Shown: piece after piece, positions 11,456 to 24,020 of the stretch
How positions within the stretch are numbered: the stretch's first letter is position 1
Layout: each line of letters begins with the position of its first letter
Assembly: GCF_022581195.2 (NCBI RefSeq)
Contig: NC_061471.1
Span: forward strand, 2,542,001 to 2,606,000
Reading direction: 5' to 3'
Length of the DNA: 64,000 nucleotides
Source of the DNA: Helicoverpa zea
Lineage: Eukaryota; Arthropoda; Insecta; Lepidoptera; Noctuidae
Position numbers and translations under genes: made by a program
The notes under the pieces: model-generated
Database searches by the model: none
Seen by the model: only the letters and a program-made list of their open reading frames with translations
Told to the model about the DNA's origin: nothing

Positions 11456-12895
11456 CTTAATATTTCTCGGTCAGTGCGCACACCCGGCGCCGGCGACGTC
11501 TCAGGAGCAAGAGAGCGAGCTCCATCGACATTCACACTACTGACAGATTGAAATGACGCAGACAACTGTCACTGTCAAACATCAATATGAAGCTCACAAC
11601 ATTCAGTCTAGTGTTGCTACTCGAAAAATAAATAATTATTCATTGCACACTAGTTATTACTATTACTGCAAGATTCTTCATTATCCACAGGATAACATAG
11701 ATTGTGATGTAAATAGTTGTGAGAGAATACGACTGAAAGTAATAAGAATACAATATTCAAAATTAAAATATGTTTTGTACTAATGCAGAATATCACTAGC
11801 TATATTAAGCTAGCTTAGCTTCTATATTAAGTCATTATCATTCTCCTGGCCAAAGCGCATTTTTTTTGGGATTGTATTTGGGGTTAGCGCAGCATTTTTC
11901 GTCTTCCACACTCTTCTACCATTGCAGTATGAATAGACTTTCTATATTAAGTCAATTTTCGTAAAGGAATTAACTACGTCTTTAAAATATTAAACTTGGA
12001 AATAAACTTACGTCTTCTTCGCTGAGCAGTAAACTTATCTCCAGAATACAAAGACCACGAAGAAAAGAGTCCAGTGTTCGGCATAATATCTAAAAAAATA
12101 TTAACAAAAAAATTATCATTAGACAAGTACTTACTAACTACACATTTGACTAAGTTTATAAAACCAACTTACCATGGCTTTGAAACAAACAGTAAATAGT
12201 TTGAAAGTTTCTAAAATATTTACATAAGTCTCCAATTTTCTTACAAAATATTCATTCGGTCGCTCTTCATTCATAACAATTATATTTCTAGCCCACTCTT
12301 TAAGGTACATAACCAACAAAGTCACAAGACGAATCCCATAAACAAAATTAACATCAAATTGAAATACCAGAATATTTTCGCTCACATGTACAGTTCCTTT
12401 TATACCACTTTTTGATAAAAACCAAGATATGTCAGATACAAACAAAATAAGTGCTATTAAAAACGATATCCATGTCCAAACAACATAACTTTGGACACTG
12501 TTACTGATATTAATGTTCCTATTAATATCTTGTATCTTCATAATGAGAGAAATGTTATGACAGCTATGCATGATGTTATTGTAGGTAAGGAATGTGTAGT
12601 TGACACAATAGAAGAACACAGTCATGCAAAAGAAATTATCAACGATTTTCTTATGCTTAAAATCCCCTCGACCAACCACGAACATAAAGCTTGTCCAGAG
12701 TTTTAAAGCTATGATACTGAAACATAATAATAAGTGGAATGTTTTTCTACATGGAGTGATGTATCCATTCTTTATTTTGAATTTGGAAGAAGCGATGGCA
12801 GTCAAGACCACGTTGAAAGGTCGTACGATTCTTAAAATATCTTCGTCTAATCTGTTACCGGTTAATAGTATAACTGAACGTTTACTTTGGAACAT

Positions 12896-14234
12896 GATTT
12901 TAGAGGAATAATTCTAGGGCACACTAACGATGTTGACGACTAATGAAAAAATAAACAGGTATGGTGTTCATCCTATCAAGAATGTCAACTGTAAGCCATT
13001 AATTATATCTATCTTGATGATAGATAATGGTGATAGATATAATAAATCTCAATAAAATAGAGAACCCATTAATTAATCAAGGTCCAATTCCATTCCAGCA
13101 TATGAAACATCATTGTAATTAGAATTTAGTAAGACATACAGACGCTTCAAAGCTAAAAATATGTTCAGCGAATAAATAATAAAAGTAACTTTAAGTAATG
13201 AGAATGGTGATTATAGACATAGTCTAAAAAATGATTTTGAAGATGGCAAATCGTCAGCTGCTGAATTTTTCTGACTACCAAAAGATTAACTTCTCTCATT
13301 TCGATAGAAAGCTTATGTCCTGTTTGAGGCTATTCACTAACTATGTGCGAAGTTTAATTTAAATCAATTCGGTAGTTTTGGCATGATAGCCCAAAAAACA
13401 GACAGACACTCATTGAATCACATGATGATTGTGATTGATATTTTAATCGCGATCAATTTTAAGATGTATCTGACCAGTATTACAGCAATCTGTGTCTAAT
13501 ATGGATGTAAGCTGTCAACTGCCAAGTGATCCAATGAAATTCAAGCCGAGTGCGTCTCGAGTGCGTTCGAAACATATCGGCTGACGTGGGCCCGGGACGA
13601 AGGTTCCCGATCGTGATTCGAATTTCAAATTCAAAATTCGAATGGAAGACTGATTTCATTTGGGCACATATCCAATTTGTGATGCACTTATCTTTTTACG
13701 CCTGATAATGTAAATGCGTGTGTAGGTTGACTTTTACAGAGCTTTCATACTAGGGGATTTTTCGCTCTTTTTTTAAAGCGGTTCGCACAGGAAGTGTCGC
13801 GAGTAAAGGTGCGACAGCGGGAAATCAACATTGGTAATAAAAGACACGTTTATTCTAAAATTTCAATGTCAGGTAAATACAAAATATGTTTTAATAGATA
13901 CGAGTAAATTATATATAAAGTACAAAACCTGCCTTATTATTTAGCACGCAAAAGAGAGACGCTGTCGCCCTTTGTTTACTAAATAAGCTCTATAACTTTC
14001 AAACCATAGACAACAATATTTCACAAACCGTCGCTCACAGTAATAGTGGACAAATGTTTTCCTGTCTACACTTTCAATACGCACAGAGACAAAAGTTGGA
14101 CAAAACCTCGTTCATTCACACTGCATATTACGCTAGCAGTAGTATATCTAATTGAAAGGTACAGCAGAATACAACACAAAAGTGGCAACTACATAGAGCT
14201 AATAAGGTAAAGACTAGTCTATTAAGTATGAGGT
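12896..14234. other. Upstream flank of GrD, no gene seen
   Basis: AT-rich DNA upstream of the GrD start, presumably once including its promoter. I find no exon, RNA gene or intact repeat. Confidence 0.4.
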
Positions 14235-14520
14235 AACTCGGTGAGGGACGCTTGGCACGGTCGTCGACCCATGTTCAGCTTTGGCAGTTGTTACGCTTAG
14301 TCAGAGGTTACAAAGTCTGACAACCAGTCTTACCAAGTACCTAAGAGATCGGGATGTTCAGGTAATTGCGGTGAGAAGTCGCTCCAAGCAAAGAACTGAC
14401 CACATTTTTCATATGCTGGAGTTGGCTTCTAGGCTAACTGGATCCAGTAAGTACCAATTAAACAAGAGAGTGCCCGTAAGAAAAGGATACGCAGATGAAG
14501 AAATTACTAATTGAAATTGT
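14235..14520 (+). repeat. Degenerate SINE-related sequence
   Basis: Stretches such as ttacaaagtctgacaaccag and accaagtacctaagagatcg parallel the body of the SINE at 9115-9493 with many changes. An old decayed copy, without visible target duplication. The open frame at 14281-14514 is a by-product. Confidence 0.5.
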
Positions 14521-14837
14521 TTAGATAATATTCCACAAGCACATTGTGCAGAGAACACAACTACGTCAACTATGTTTCAGTATTTGTGTAATTGAATATC
14601 ACACAAATACTGAAAAACACTTGAAATTGCCAGTTACCGCTGTCACCGCACGGTTGATCAGCGCGTAAAACACAAACGGGAACAATTAAGTTTAAAATCA
14701 TCCTCATTAACATAATCAGATAATGCTCAGTTCTGCGATAGCTATGTACTACATAAAGCATCGATATTGGAAAGTTTTGTGCAGATATTTCAGAAGTTCT
14801 GATTCAATACCATTTTGTTAAAACAAATTATATTAGT

Positions 14838-14910
14838 TGGTTTGGTGATTAATACTGAATCTTTCTCTGTGTGAGAGGAGGCCTGAGCCCAGCAGCGGGA
14901 TGATAAAAAC
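14838..14910 (+). repeat. Solo SINE tail module (type 2)
   Basis: Contains gtgtgagaggaggcctgagc followed by ccagcagcgggat, the same 3' module that ends the SINE at 32556-32834 and recurs at 60856-60920. Here it is separated from any tRNA-like head. Confidence 0.6.
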
Positions 14911-15044
14911 GTGGCTTCCGAAATTCCGAATTCTTAAACTAATTACATTTGGCGCGTTCACTATAAAAGGTTTCTACGTTACGGATTAAAGAAGGAAGAA
15001 CACCAGAATGAGTCATTTTTTCTATAGTCTGCACAGCAATCATA

Positions 15045-15326
15045 CTAAATATTCACATAAGTAATCAAGATCGAACAGTACCAAACGATAACATTTACTT
15101 TACAAAAACACCCAACACCCTCAAATGGACCAAACCAAAACAGCAACTCCAAACCACAGTACAACACCATAGCGCCAAATAAACTCGCCGAAACTTCTGG
15201 AAGACCCTCCAATGCGTCCAGGACCCGCATAATCAGATTACCAACTCGCAGATGACGCCGAACGATTCCGATTTGCATGCGTAATGCAGCTAAGTGCACT
15301 TTCAGTCGGCGACATTTTGTACTCAT
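15045..15326 (-). CDS. Unrecognised open frame, doubtful exon
   Basis: A 93-codon frame starting MSTKCRRLKVHLAALRMQIG, rich in Arg/Leu at first and then hydrophobic (LFGAMVLYCGLELLFWFG). A possible GT donor lies near 15100. I recognise no family. An overlapping frame in another phase (15238-15540) weakens the case. It could be the first exon of an unknown gene or chance; listed for completeness. Confidence 0.15.
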   Translation of the reverse strand: MSTKCRRLKVHLAALRMQIGIVRRHLRVGNLIMRVLDALEGLPEVSASLFGAMVLYCGLELLFWFGPFEGVGCFCKVNVIVWYCSILITYVNI

Positions 15327-15540
15327 TATCAGGAATTCGATTCCACGCTAGGTGTGAATCGGGACTTTTATTTGCTTGAGTGTGTGTGCGATGTAACGGC
15401 TTTTGTTTTTCTGCTTGCAAAGAAGTAGTGATTATTTGGACTGTATTTTTGGTAATTTTTCCACATAATTTATTTATTCTCTCAATATTGTGATTTATTA
15501 GTAAACAAAAAGTTTTAACAAAACAATTTTGGCGCGTCAC

Positions 15541-16354
15541 AAAAATTGATATGAATATAATAGTAGGTACCTATTTCTGTCAAAACTAATTTAAACTTCG
15601 TGTAACACACAATAGTGCTTTCTTTCATAATAGTGAATTATTCCGATAAGTTTTTCCACTCGGATCCCTAATTGCGTATAAGCACGACAACAAACAATAT
15701 TGACTATAACCGGTTCGGTCCAGTTATTTACCGTGGAATGTGTCGCACGGAAAATCCGCTAGTATGTAAGCGCGGGACATGCACTAAAACAATAATTGTC
15801 AATTAAATAACATTATATAAAAACAAAATGTTAATAGACGTTAATAAAACAAACAGCGATTAAACTAATTAATACCATTCAATGTTTTTGGCTTATATGA
15901 CTGATTAATTAATACAATTCTGGTATATCAGCGTTCCATGTTTGAATATTTAAAATTAATTCCCGCGCTGACACTGACATCTCCCGATTTGACATTTCGC
16001 GGTAACGTTCGGAAACGCGGCTGTAAAATTGAATTTATGTTTTTGAAATTGATTGCAATTAAAACACTTTTTGGTGATTTATTGTTAAAACAGGAGTAAC
16101 CGCTTGTTGGCTCATTAATTATAACAGTTTAATGTGTTGCATTATGCATCGCCATTTTATGGATTGTTATTGGAGAACCTTGCTTTATAATAATTAAACT
16201 TTTAAAAGGTTTTTTTTAATTGCTACTGTATTTATTACCAGGTATTCGATTTTGTACTGCACTGCAATCCCAGAACGTTCGGATACACCAACCAAAGTTG
16301 CCACCTCATAAAAAAAATCTCCCACAAAAGCGCGTAATAATAAAATCAGTGTAA
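15541..16354. other. No gene recognised
   Basis: AT-rich spacer left of the palindromic element. No coding, RNA or repeat signal I can name. Confidence 0.4.
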
Positions 16355-16755
16355 GGGTGCGTCCACATCTGGCGAATGCGCCGCGAATGCGCAGCACGCG
16401 AGCCGATCGCGAGCTGTCCGCGAGCTGCGCGCGTGCAGTCACTGCAATAGTTCGGTGCGCCTCTTTAGCGCAACTCACGCAAGGCTCGTATAGAGCGCGC
16501 GAGCGGCGCGCGAGCGGCGCGCGATCTGCGCGCAATCAGTTCTCGCCCTTACAGTTCCGTATATTGGCTCAGTACTATCGAAGATGGCAGACGTCGCGCG
16601 CCGCCTGCGCGCCGCTCGCGTGCGGCGCTTAGGTCGCGCGCGAGCTGCGCGCGGGCGGCGCAGAAGCGGCGCACGAACAAAAATGCACGCGCGCAGCTCG
16701 CGAACAGCTCGCGTGCTGCGCATTCGCGGCGCATTCGCCAGATGTGGACGCACCC
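16355..16755. mobile_element. GC-rich palindromic MITE or foldback element (401 bp)
   Basis: The left end gggtgcgtccacatctggcg is the exact inverse complement of the right end, and the match continues through agcacgcgagc and, with gaps, most of the element. The interior is extremely CpG-rich (cgcgcg runs), in sharp contrast to the AT-rich flanks. No obvious target duplication (flanks gtgtaa and agtcag). Four overlapping open frames on both strands here are composition artefacts. Confidence 0.85.
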
Positions 16756-19700
16756 AGTCAGACCGTTTAAAAAGATAATTTAAAAAAAAATGCAATTCAT
16801 TCCATCCCCGGTTTCATCCCCCAACCTTGAAGGGTCATTACGCCACGAACGTGTGGATAATGTCTTCCACTGAGCTCTGAGTGCTTTGAAACGATCGTTC
16901 AACAAAATGGTAACAGCAGTTAAATTTCGTTCCAGTTTTTACTGCGGTTATCTTAAGCGTGTGTCGGCTTAATGATAGCGTTGTTTATAGAGCATGACTT
17001 ACGTGAAGTTTGTATTATGTGGTTATGTCAATTCGTAATAGAAATGCGTGAAAAAAGCTGTGATTTAAAAATTTTATCAGCCTTTCACTTTTCTTTCCAT
17101 GAAAATATTTTCTTTTTGAATTAAATTTCTTCAGAATAAAATATATTTTACAGTTTTCTATCACATTTTTCCTTACGGGAAAATTTCCCAAGCCTCATAC
17201 AAATAAATAATTAAAAAAAACACGGTTAATACCGACATTTTCACTAAATTCCAAAATGAGATCCATAATCATTACTAATATGAAACAATCACTTATAAAC
17301 GTAACTCCGATCTTAACCCACTAAACAATCGAAATCAACAAGCAATATCACTCCCTTATTCCCCGATACAAGAGACCCATTATCCTCGCATAAGAGAAAA
17401 TGGCCTGTACAATACAAACATACGACTGTAAGCTGAAAAGGGGAACATTCTAGAAACAGTAATAATTAACCGTCTCCGGCCACTTAATGACACGGCCAAG
17501 TACAAAACTTCACTTTCAGAACTTGTAGGCGTTAAAATAACACTCCACCTAATGGGGGCTTTTTAGTAGGGTTGTCAGACCTAAAAATCTGGATAATGTT
17601 CAGGTAATTTATAAAAATGTTGAATGATTTTGTTAAAACCAGAAATAGTTATTAACGTGTTAGAGTCAAATATGTCATTTTTAATTTAACTATGTTGTAT
17701 CGCGGTACAATTACTCCAGTATATTTTTTACTTTACTGTCAACTTTGCAATCAGGCTTCATTAAGAACTACGTAATTTGATCGTTTTTTGCTCGATGTAC
17801 CAAACACCAAATATACCTAGCTCCATCGACAAAAGTTTAAAAACAAGAAAAAATGTAAGCCTAATATTTTTCGATAATCCATCACTTCAACATTTTACTG
17901 ATCCATGAAGTACTTACTATCGGCATAAAATATTTAAACAAGTTGTGTAGCAACCCTGCCTTAGGGACGAACCTCCAAAGGGGCGCAAACAAAATAACGC
18001 TAATGCATATTCAAATCTGTACTTGCCTTTTTATTAGACATACAGGGAAATGTTAAAGGTCACATTTTAGTTAGAGGGCGCCTTTTAAGTCAGATTTTAG
18101 CTAGAGGGCGCTTACTTCCCCCTATGTGTAATATTTTAGATGCTGAGATAAAATTTGACTGGTAAATTGAGTTTGGGGTATGTAGGTTAGTACCTAATAG
18201 GATGTGAGGATGCAAATTTTAAACGAGCTCGATATTTGAGGCTTATATTTTAAGGAGTATCTTTTGGTATAGATAAATGAGGATCTCATCATTATGACAA
18301 CAAAATTTTTGATGAGATGAGTTGACCGATAAGAATTTTTTACTGTTAAAAAGGGGCATAATGGTTAGAAATACTTTGCTATTTAAAACCGAATAATATA
18401 CCCCTTTTTAACTATAAAATAAGACGACGTAGGCACATAACACAGACTTTCATACCCATAGACGGGGAGTTGGTTTCAATTGGAGTCACGTCCAGCAATA
18501 TGTACGGATGTAAGTAATGACAGGAAGCTTTTCACTTATGAGCACCGGTCCCATAGGAAACTTTAGCTGAAATGTGAGGATTACAGATCTGATCAACGAA
18601 ATTGTGTCTTGTATAGAAGAAATGTTAGCTAGATTTTCCTTCTTTCTGCCCTGTTACCAATTTTGTTTGGAGTCTGCGCAATTATTGGAGTTTTTCGCTT
18701 ACATTTCATTCTGTCCTCGTTATAAAAAGTCTATCAAGCAAAACCTTATATTAAATTGTGTTTTTTAAGCATCCACAATATTTAAAAATATATATAAAGG
18801 AAGTATATTTTTATCAATTTAAAACAACTGAGAAGAGAAAAATATTATAATAAATTCTAAATGGCCATTTAAAAAACACCCCTTTAATAACGTTGACTAA
18901 AAACTAAGCCTGGTTTACCTTTAACTATTTCATTCAGCCGACCGAGAGAGGGAGGTATTAGCACATTTTATAAAACGTTTTACCCCTAGTCTCATTTTCA
19001 ATGCAAATCTATTGAGCTGTTGTCCAGTTTTTAGCGAGTTTCAGCCATCTACCTCGCTTACAAAAAGTTGTATGTAACCTTTAACACAAAGTCGTAGAGT
19101 GAAAAATTGTGTGATGCACGAATTTGTGTACTTTTATGTTCAAAAACTGTAAAAATACACTTTACCCAGAAAGAAACAAATTCAAACAAACTGTATTTTT
19201 TTTAAATATGTAGAAGTCAATATCGAAATATACTTAATATAATAGGTAGACCGGGAGAAAACGCCCAAGGCGCTAAGTCCGCCGTAAAGTGTGCAAAATG
19301 TGCATAAAGTGTTATAAATAAATAAATAAAAAATAGCAAAAAAAAACGACACACTCACGACTCAATGTGTTTTTGATAATTGCACTTAATTAGCTACAGG
19401 GCAAAGAGTACTAAACACTTCTAGTAGAAATTATAAAAATTGTATATAATTAGAACTCATTGTTTGATTGAAAAAATATTCTCAGTTTATAATTTTTCAA
19501 AAGTTATCTATCATGGTAGCCACAGACTTTTTCTCTATCTTATGAAATGGGATACTTGAAAGCCGTTTCCTTTTGTAGCTAAATCGCCATATAAATAGGG
19601 CAAAACCCATAACAGATAGGTATAAAATAACCGTGGTTCCACTGGGACTAAGTACCATAGAATAAAGTGAAACAGACTCGTCAGCCTTCATGATGTAAAT

Positions 19701-21957
19701 ACCTACATTTTTAGTTTTAAGCGACTTAAAAGTTTTAAGGGTTTAGTTCTCTGCCTATACGATTACTGCTCGACCTAACTTAAAATTACTTTTTTACTAA
19801 AACACAACCAAAACTCATCAAATGATGATAAGTCGATAAGATGAAATCAACATCCAGTACTCAATATAGTGTATGTACATGTATGTATATACATTTTGTA
19901 GCATTACTTTTGTACACGATTGGTATGCTTTACTATATAAATCGAGCTCCTATATTTTTCACATGTATTTATGCTATATTTTTTACCTATTTTTCAAAGT
20001 ATCATGCATATTTTTCACACTCCAAAACTCTTTCGTGCCTCGAAGAGCACGTTAAGTGAACTCGATTCGTTGACTTACATCTTACGCTGAGACTTCAAAG
20101 CTTCATTGTACGAACAGCCTTTTACTTTCTTAAATAGATTAAGTAGGTATTTCTTTTTTGCGGCGTAATTCATAATTTAGAAGGAATATTATGTTTAAGG
20201 AAGATGAAGTTTTTTATATCCTTTCTCAAAATTGACCTTGACCTTGAAATAAACAAATGAAACATAGGTTATTAATTACTTGCATTTATTCTATGTACTC
20301 TGCTCAAACTATATAATTTTGCTTGAATTTACTACACAGGTACACTGCGGTTCAAAGCGGGACGTCCCCGTACGTTTGAGGAGTAGGGAACTTGAATTAC
20401 AACCAACGTTTATCTGTTATGACCCGAGCAATCTGTACGGCGGTTGTTACGGTAATCTACGGCTATTGCAGTGGGATGGCCACCTTGCGTAGAATGGAAT
20501 GGTCTAGAAGGTTTAATAAGAAATCTTTTGTACACTGAAAGATATTCAATTGGTTTTATTGAAATTTGCAGTCTCAATTCTTTGAAGAGATTAGTTATCG
20601 TAGTTACTGTAACCAAGTAACAATAAGATTTTAAATTTTCAACTTAAACAAATTAAAAAGAGGGTGTATATTACAAATATGTCCGAAAGTACCCTAAAAC
20701 GTTTGTGAATTTGACTGAATATTATGTACTTGCCTCTTTTTATGTCCGATACTCGGATCACGGTATTAACTATGATAGGATGTATCTATTTTGTAGTCTG
20801 TCCCTTCTCGTTCTTCCGTAGGTTGCTAGGTTGTGGCACACATGCATTAGGTCTTCTGGCCTTCTGAAAAAAACGTTATAGTGACTTTAAGAAGGCTGTG
20901 TCATTTTACTGCTGACGTTGACTTTTATTTGGGTAAACAGTAAGTGATTGCTTCTTGTTTTTCTACTGTTTTATTTTGTAGGTAGGTAAGTCTTGAAAAT
21001 GTAGGAGCTTTTGTTTTTCGTGTGTTAAAATCCTTTTAAAAAGAAAGCAACATTCTACTTGTTTATTTATATTTAATTATAAACTTAAATAATACAATTT
21101 AATCGAAAGAACCAAAGATAAATTTGTTTTATAAATACATAATTAATCTTATATATTTCATTTGCTATAATTTTTCAATAAAATATTTCATTCCTTTGTA
21201 AAAAAAAATCAAAACAAACTTTTTTTTTGCAAGTAACCCTCCATTTACAAGTCAGACACCAGGTACTCGTTATTTTTAATTTTAACATTTTTAATTGTTA
21301 CAAGATAATAAATAGAGGCGCACCCTTATCCTGAAAACGGACGCAAAGCTCCACTTATAATTACCAATTGCCGCCCACCCCTATTTTGCATAATGATTTT
21401 TTCTCAAAATTAGTGCGTATTACAGGAATGGAAAATCAAGGGGAGGAGAAAAATGATGTCATTAGGCAGACATCTTGATTTCGTACGTTTGTGCGTTCTC
21501 GTCTAAGTAATGGCTGTTTTTTAAACAGTAGACATTTGGATAGCTTAGTTGTTAATGTTTCTTTAGGCTTTGCTTTCAATTTGGGTTATAAATTAAAAAA
21601 TGTTTCAATGTCAAACTAATATTTTTACCGACTTCAGGACAAGGAGGAGGTTCTTAATGCGGATGCTTACATTTGTTTCTGTTTCATTCAGTACCTACTG
21701 GTATTAAAAAAAATGTACCCGGTCTAACTACTTTTTAAATTTGGCCTATAGCGACAGGTATTCTGTCACACGAAACATACTCACGACTGCGCCATTTTGA
21801 AATCGGACTCTCATTACTACGAAATTTCTCCATACGCAAAAGTCCAGGTCTAGTCACATAACCCCAATTACAAACCCCAAAACGCTGCATATTCAATGAA
21901 AATCGCAGCTAATGTGGGAAAATGTCACACTGGCATCTACCGATGCACGTTATCTAA
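16756..21957. other. Long stretch without a recognised gene
   Basis: AT-rich DNA with only short open frames lacking motifs. Around 18060-18120 the phrase ttag(t/c)tagagggcgc occurs twice. Bases about 18640-18665 resemble the repeat at 30330-30440. Nothing else could be assigned. Confidence 0.4.
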
Positions 21958-22608
21958 CTAGCAGATAATCAGGTGCCACGGTACCATTCCCCAGTGCCGA
22001 CTGAACAAGTACAGTATCGGAATATAATTTGCGCAGCGCTCCGATGCCGAGTGCACAGCGCTGAACATCTATTTGAATAATGCCGTAGTGCTTATGTGAA
22101 ATATTGGGAGTAAGGTATGTGGGGTAGTGTAAGCGATAGATTGGAGAAGATATCTTGAGCGGCTTATAGAGAGAAAACAGATTACCACCAAAATTACTAA
22201 CAGATAATGAGGTAAAACGCTGTCATTTCCTAGTGCCGACTGAACAAGTACTGTATCGGAATATAATTTGCGCAGCGCTGCGAGTAGAGTGTATTTGAAT
22301 AATGCCGTAGTGCTTATGTGAAATATTGGGAGTAAGGTATGTTTCGTAGTGAAAGCGATAGATTGGAGAAGTTATCTTGGAGTTGCTTATAGAGAGGAGA
22401 TAGATTATCAACAAAATTACTAGCAGATAATCAGCTGCTATTCCCCAGTGCCGACTGAACAAGTACAGTATCGGAATATAATTTGCGCAACGCTCCGATG
22501 CCGAGTGCACAGCGCTGAAAATCTATTTGAATAATGCCGTAGTGCTTATGTGAAATATTGGGAGTAAGGTATGTGGGATAGTGTAAGCGATAGAGTGGAG
22601 AAGATATG
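21958..22608 (+). repeat. Tandem repeat, about 2.7 copies of a 215-240 bp unit
   Basis: The string agtgccgactgaacaagtac, followed by gtatcggaatataatttgcg, starts near 21992, 22232 and 22447. The rest of each unit (agcgctg..., tttgaataatgccgtagtg, gggagtaaggtatgt) repeats in order. The middle unit lacks about 25 bp. The first-to-second period is about 240 bp and the second-to-third about 215 bp. Satellite-like local duplication; open frames here are shadows. Confidence 0.85.
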
Positions 22609-22902
22609 TTAAGAAAGGAGAGAAGATTTGTAGGGCTATAATGAAAAAATATAAAGAAATATGAAAATGATCTAAACTAAATTAAGTGAAAATAAACAAA
22701 GGATGCGCGCAAAAATATTTTTAATGAAACCAGGTGATTTTAATTAAACAGATGTTATATTATAAAATCCATTAAATTGGTAAACAAACATCAATTAACA
22801 AATACCTTATAAATATAACAGTTCAAATGAAATAATCAGTTAATGTAAAGCCACTAATTTAATTGAAATTAGTGGCTTTCCAAATACATGCATAATGATA
22901 TA

Positions 22903-23289
22903 CTAGGTGTTGATTTGCATTTGTGCAATATTTCGGGAGGTTGAAATAAAATACGTAAATAATATAATCGATTGAAATTACAGTATATAATAGCTAATAT
23001 ACGCTGCTTTTTTTGTCATTGTAATGTCGTAGTATTTCAGAAGTAACCCAATTTTATAAATGAAATTTATGAATGATCGTTGCGTATGCTTTGTGTTTGC
23101 GTTTGTGTGAGGGCGCAGCACGGTTTTAAGGCCACTACCACACGCGGCGAGTTTAATTAGGTGACATTGAAGGGTTTCCGAAAACCAAATTAAAAAAAAA
23201 AAAAACACTAATTTTTTTGTTGATTTGGGTTGATAATCATTAGTATAATTACGTCCTTGAATATTGCACGGATGCAAATCAACAGCTTG
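22903..23289. mobile_element. TA-flanked MITE, copy 2 (387 bp)
   Basis: Same family as 6540-6934: left end ctaggtgttgatttgcat, right end atgcaaatcaacagcttg, flanked by TA. The interiors share the segments cattgtaatgtcgt and gatcgttgcgtatgctttgt. No transposase. Confidence 0.75.
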
Positions 23290-23879
23290 TATGTTAACGG
23301 TAACAGTTAAAACCAAGGTGTAGCCGTATATTACTACTTGTGTACTACCCTTACGTACTACGTTACGTAACTACCTTGTATACTTCCTTTCTTATTTTCT
23401 GTACGGTGATAGTTCGATACATGCTGAAAGACCTATCCAAATCGTATCGCAATCGCATAGCTTGCACTACACCCCAACACCCCAAAGTCTCGCTCTGCAA
23501 GTTTATGACATAAACAAGTAACATCTGCTTTGTCTTATTGAGTTTGGAACTCAATATTGACTCCCAATAGTAAATACGTACCTACAAATCATATTTCAAT
23601 GCCTATACGTACATCGGAGTGGATCAAATTGACGAAAATAAGGAGATATTTTTGATAGACGCTCTATGGTATGAGGAGAAATGAGAATCGTGTAGACAGA
23701 AAGTTATCATCATAAAAGTTACGTTCGAATGGATAGATAATGAGAACTAAAGATAGATCATATATATTGATAAGATAAATTATAAATAAATGATATATAT
23801 TGAAAATGATAAATATGAAAAAAACGTTAATCAAAATTAATGTATAGTTGAATGTACTTCAGTTAAAAACTCCCTACCT

Positions 23880-24020
23880 ATAGGACTACGTTGAGTAACC
23901 ACGAAGTTTCTTGCCCGTTCTTCTCCATAGGAAACTACTTTTAAAATGGACAACTAGAATCAAACTTATTTATAATTTTTGACGTCTATAAGTGCTTGCC
24001 TAAATGAAATAAATGATTTG
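23880..24020 (+). mobile_element. 3' tail of a CR1/Zenon-like LINE
   Basis: Contains ttcttctccataggaaacta and ends aaatgatttgactttgactt, the characteristic 3' end of a widespread moth LINE (from memory). No reverse transcriptase remains. A minus-strand relative is at 61312-61430. Confidence 0.55.

Larger units (their letters stand above)
9994..11644 (-). mobile_element. Retroelement-derived insertion in GrD exon 3
   Basis: A 1651-bp block. It begins and ends with the same 243-bp sequence in direct orientation (9994-10236 and 11402-11644), identical base for base by eye. Between them lie a 33-bp tandem array and a gag-like reading frame on the minus strand. The direct repeats contain an untranslated leader plus the first codons of the gag-like frame, so they are not simple LTRs. 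The likely reading is a rearranged or recombined LTR retrotransposon fragment (BEL/Pao-like is a guess). No target duplication is visible at the outer junctions. Confidence 0.65.
9670..12895 (-). pseudogene. Gustatory receptor GrD, exon 3 broken by an insertion
   Basis: Gr family member. Intact pieces: exon 1 12895-12173 (241 codons, MFQSKRSVILL..., SSKFKIKNGYITPC), exon 2 12089-12012 (26 codons, ILCRTLDSFLRGLCILEI), exon 4 9830-9670 (GLFTIDATLPIP, ANYIIVLIQFAFL). Exon 3 begins normally after an AG at 11733-11734 and reads SYSLTTIYITIY... then LWIMKNLAVIVITSVQ, aligning with GrE exon 3, but stops being receptor sequence at 11644/11645, where an inserted block starts. The second half (the CEKFYI..MEEAES part) is found on neither side of the insertion, so a deletion accompanied or followed it. 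The gene cannot make a full receptor. Exons 1, 2 and 4 keep open frames, so the loss looks recent. Confidence 0.88.

Noticed and set aside
16194..16795. Several overlapping Arg/Ala-rich open frames on both strands
   Set aside because: They come from the CG-rich palindrome; mirrored compositions on both strands and no motif.
20280..20616. Short frames on both strands
   Set aside because: Overlapping, no recognisable domain, no consistent splice sites.
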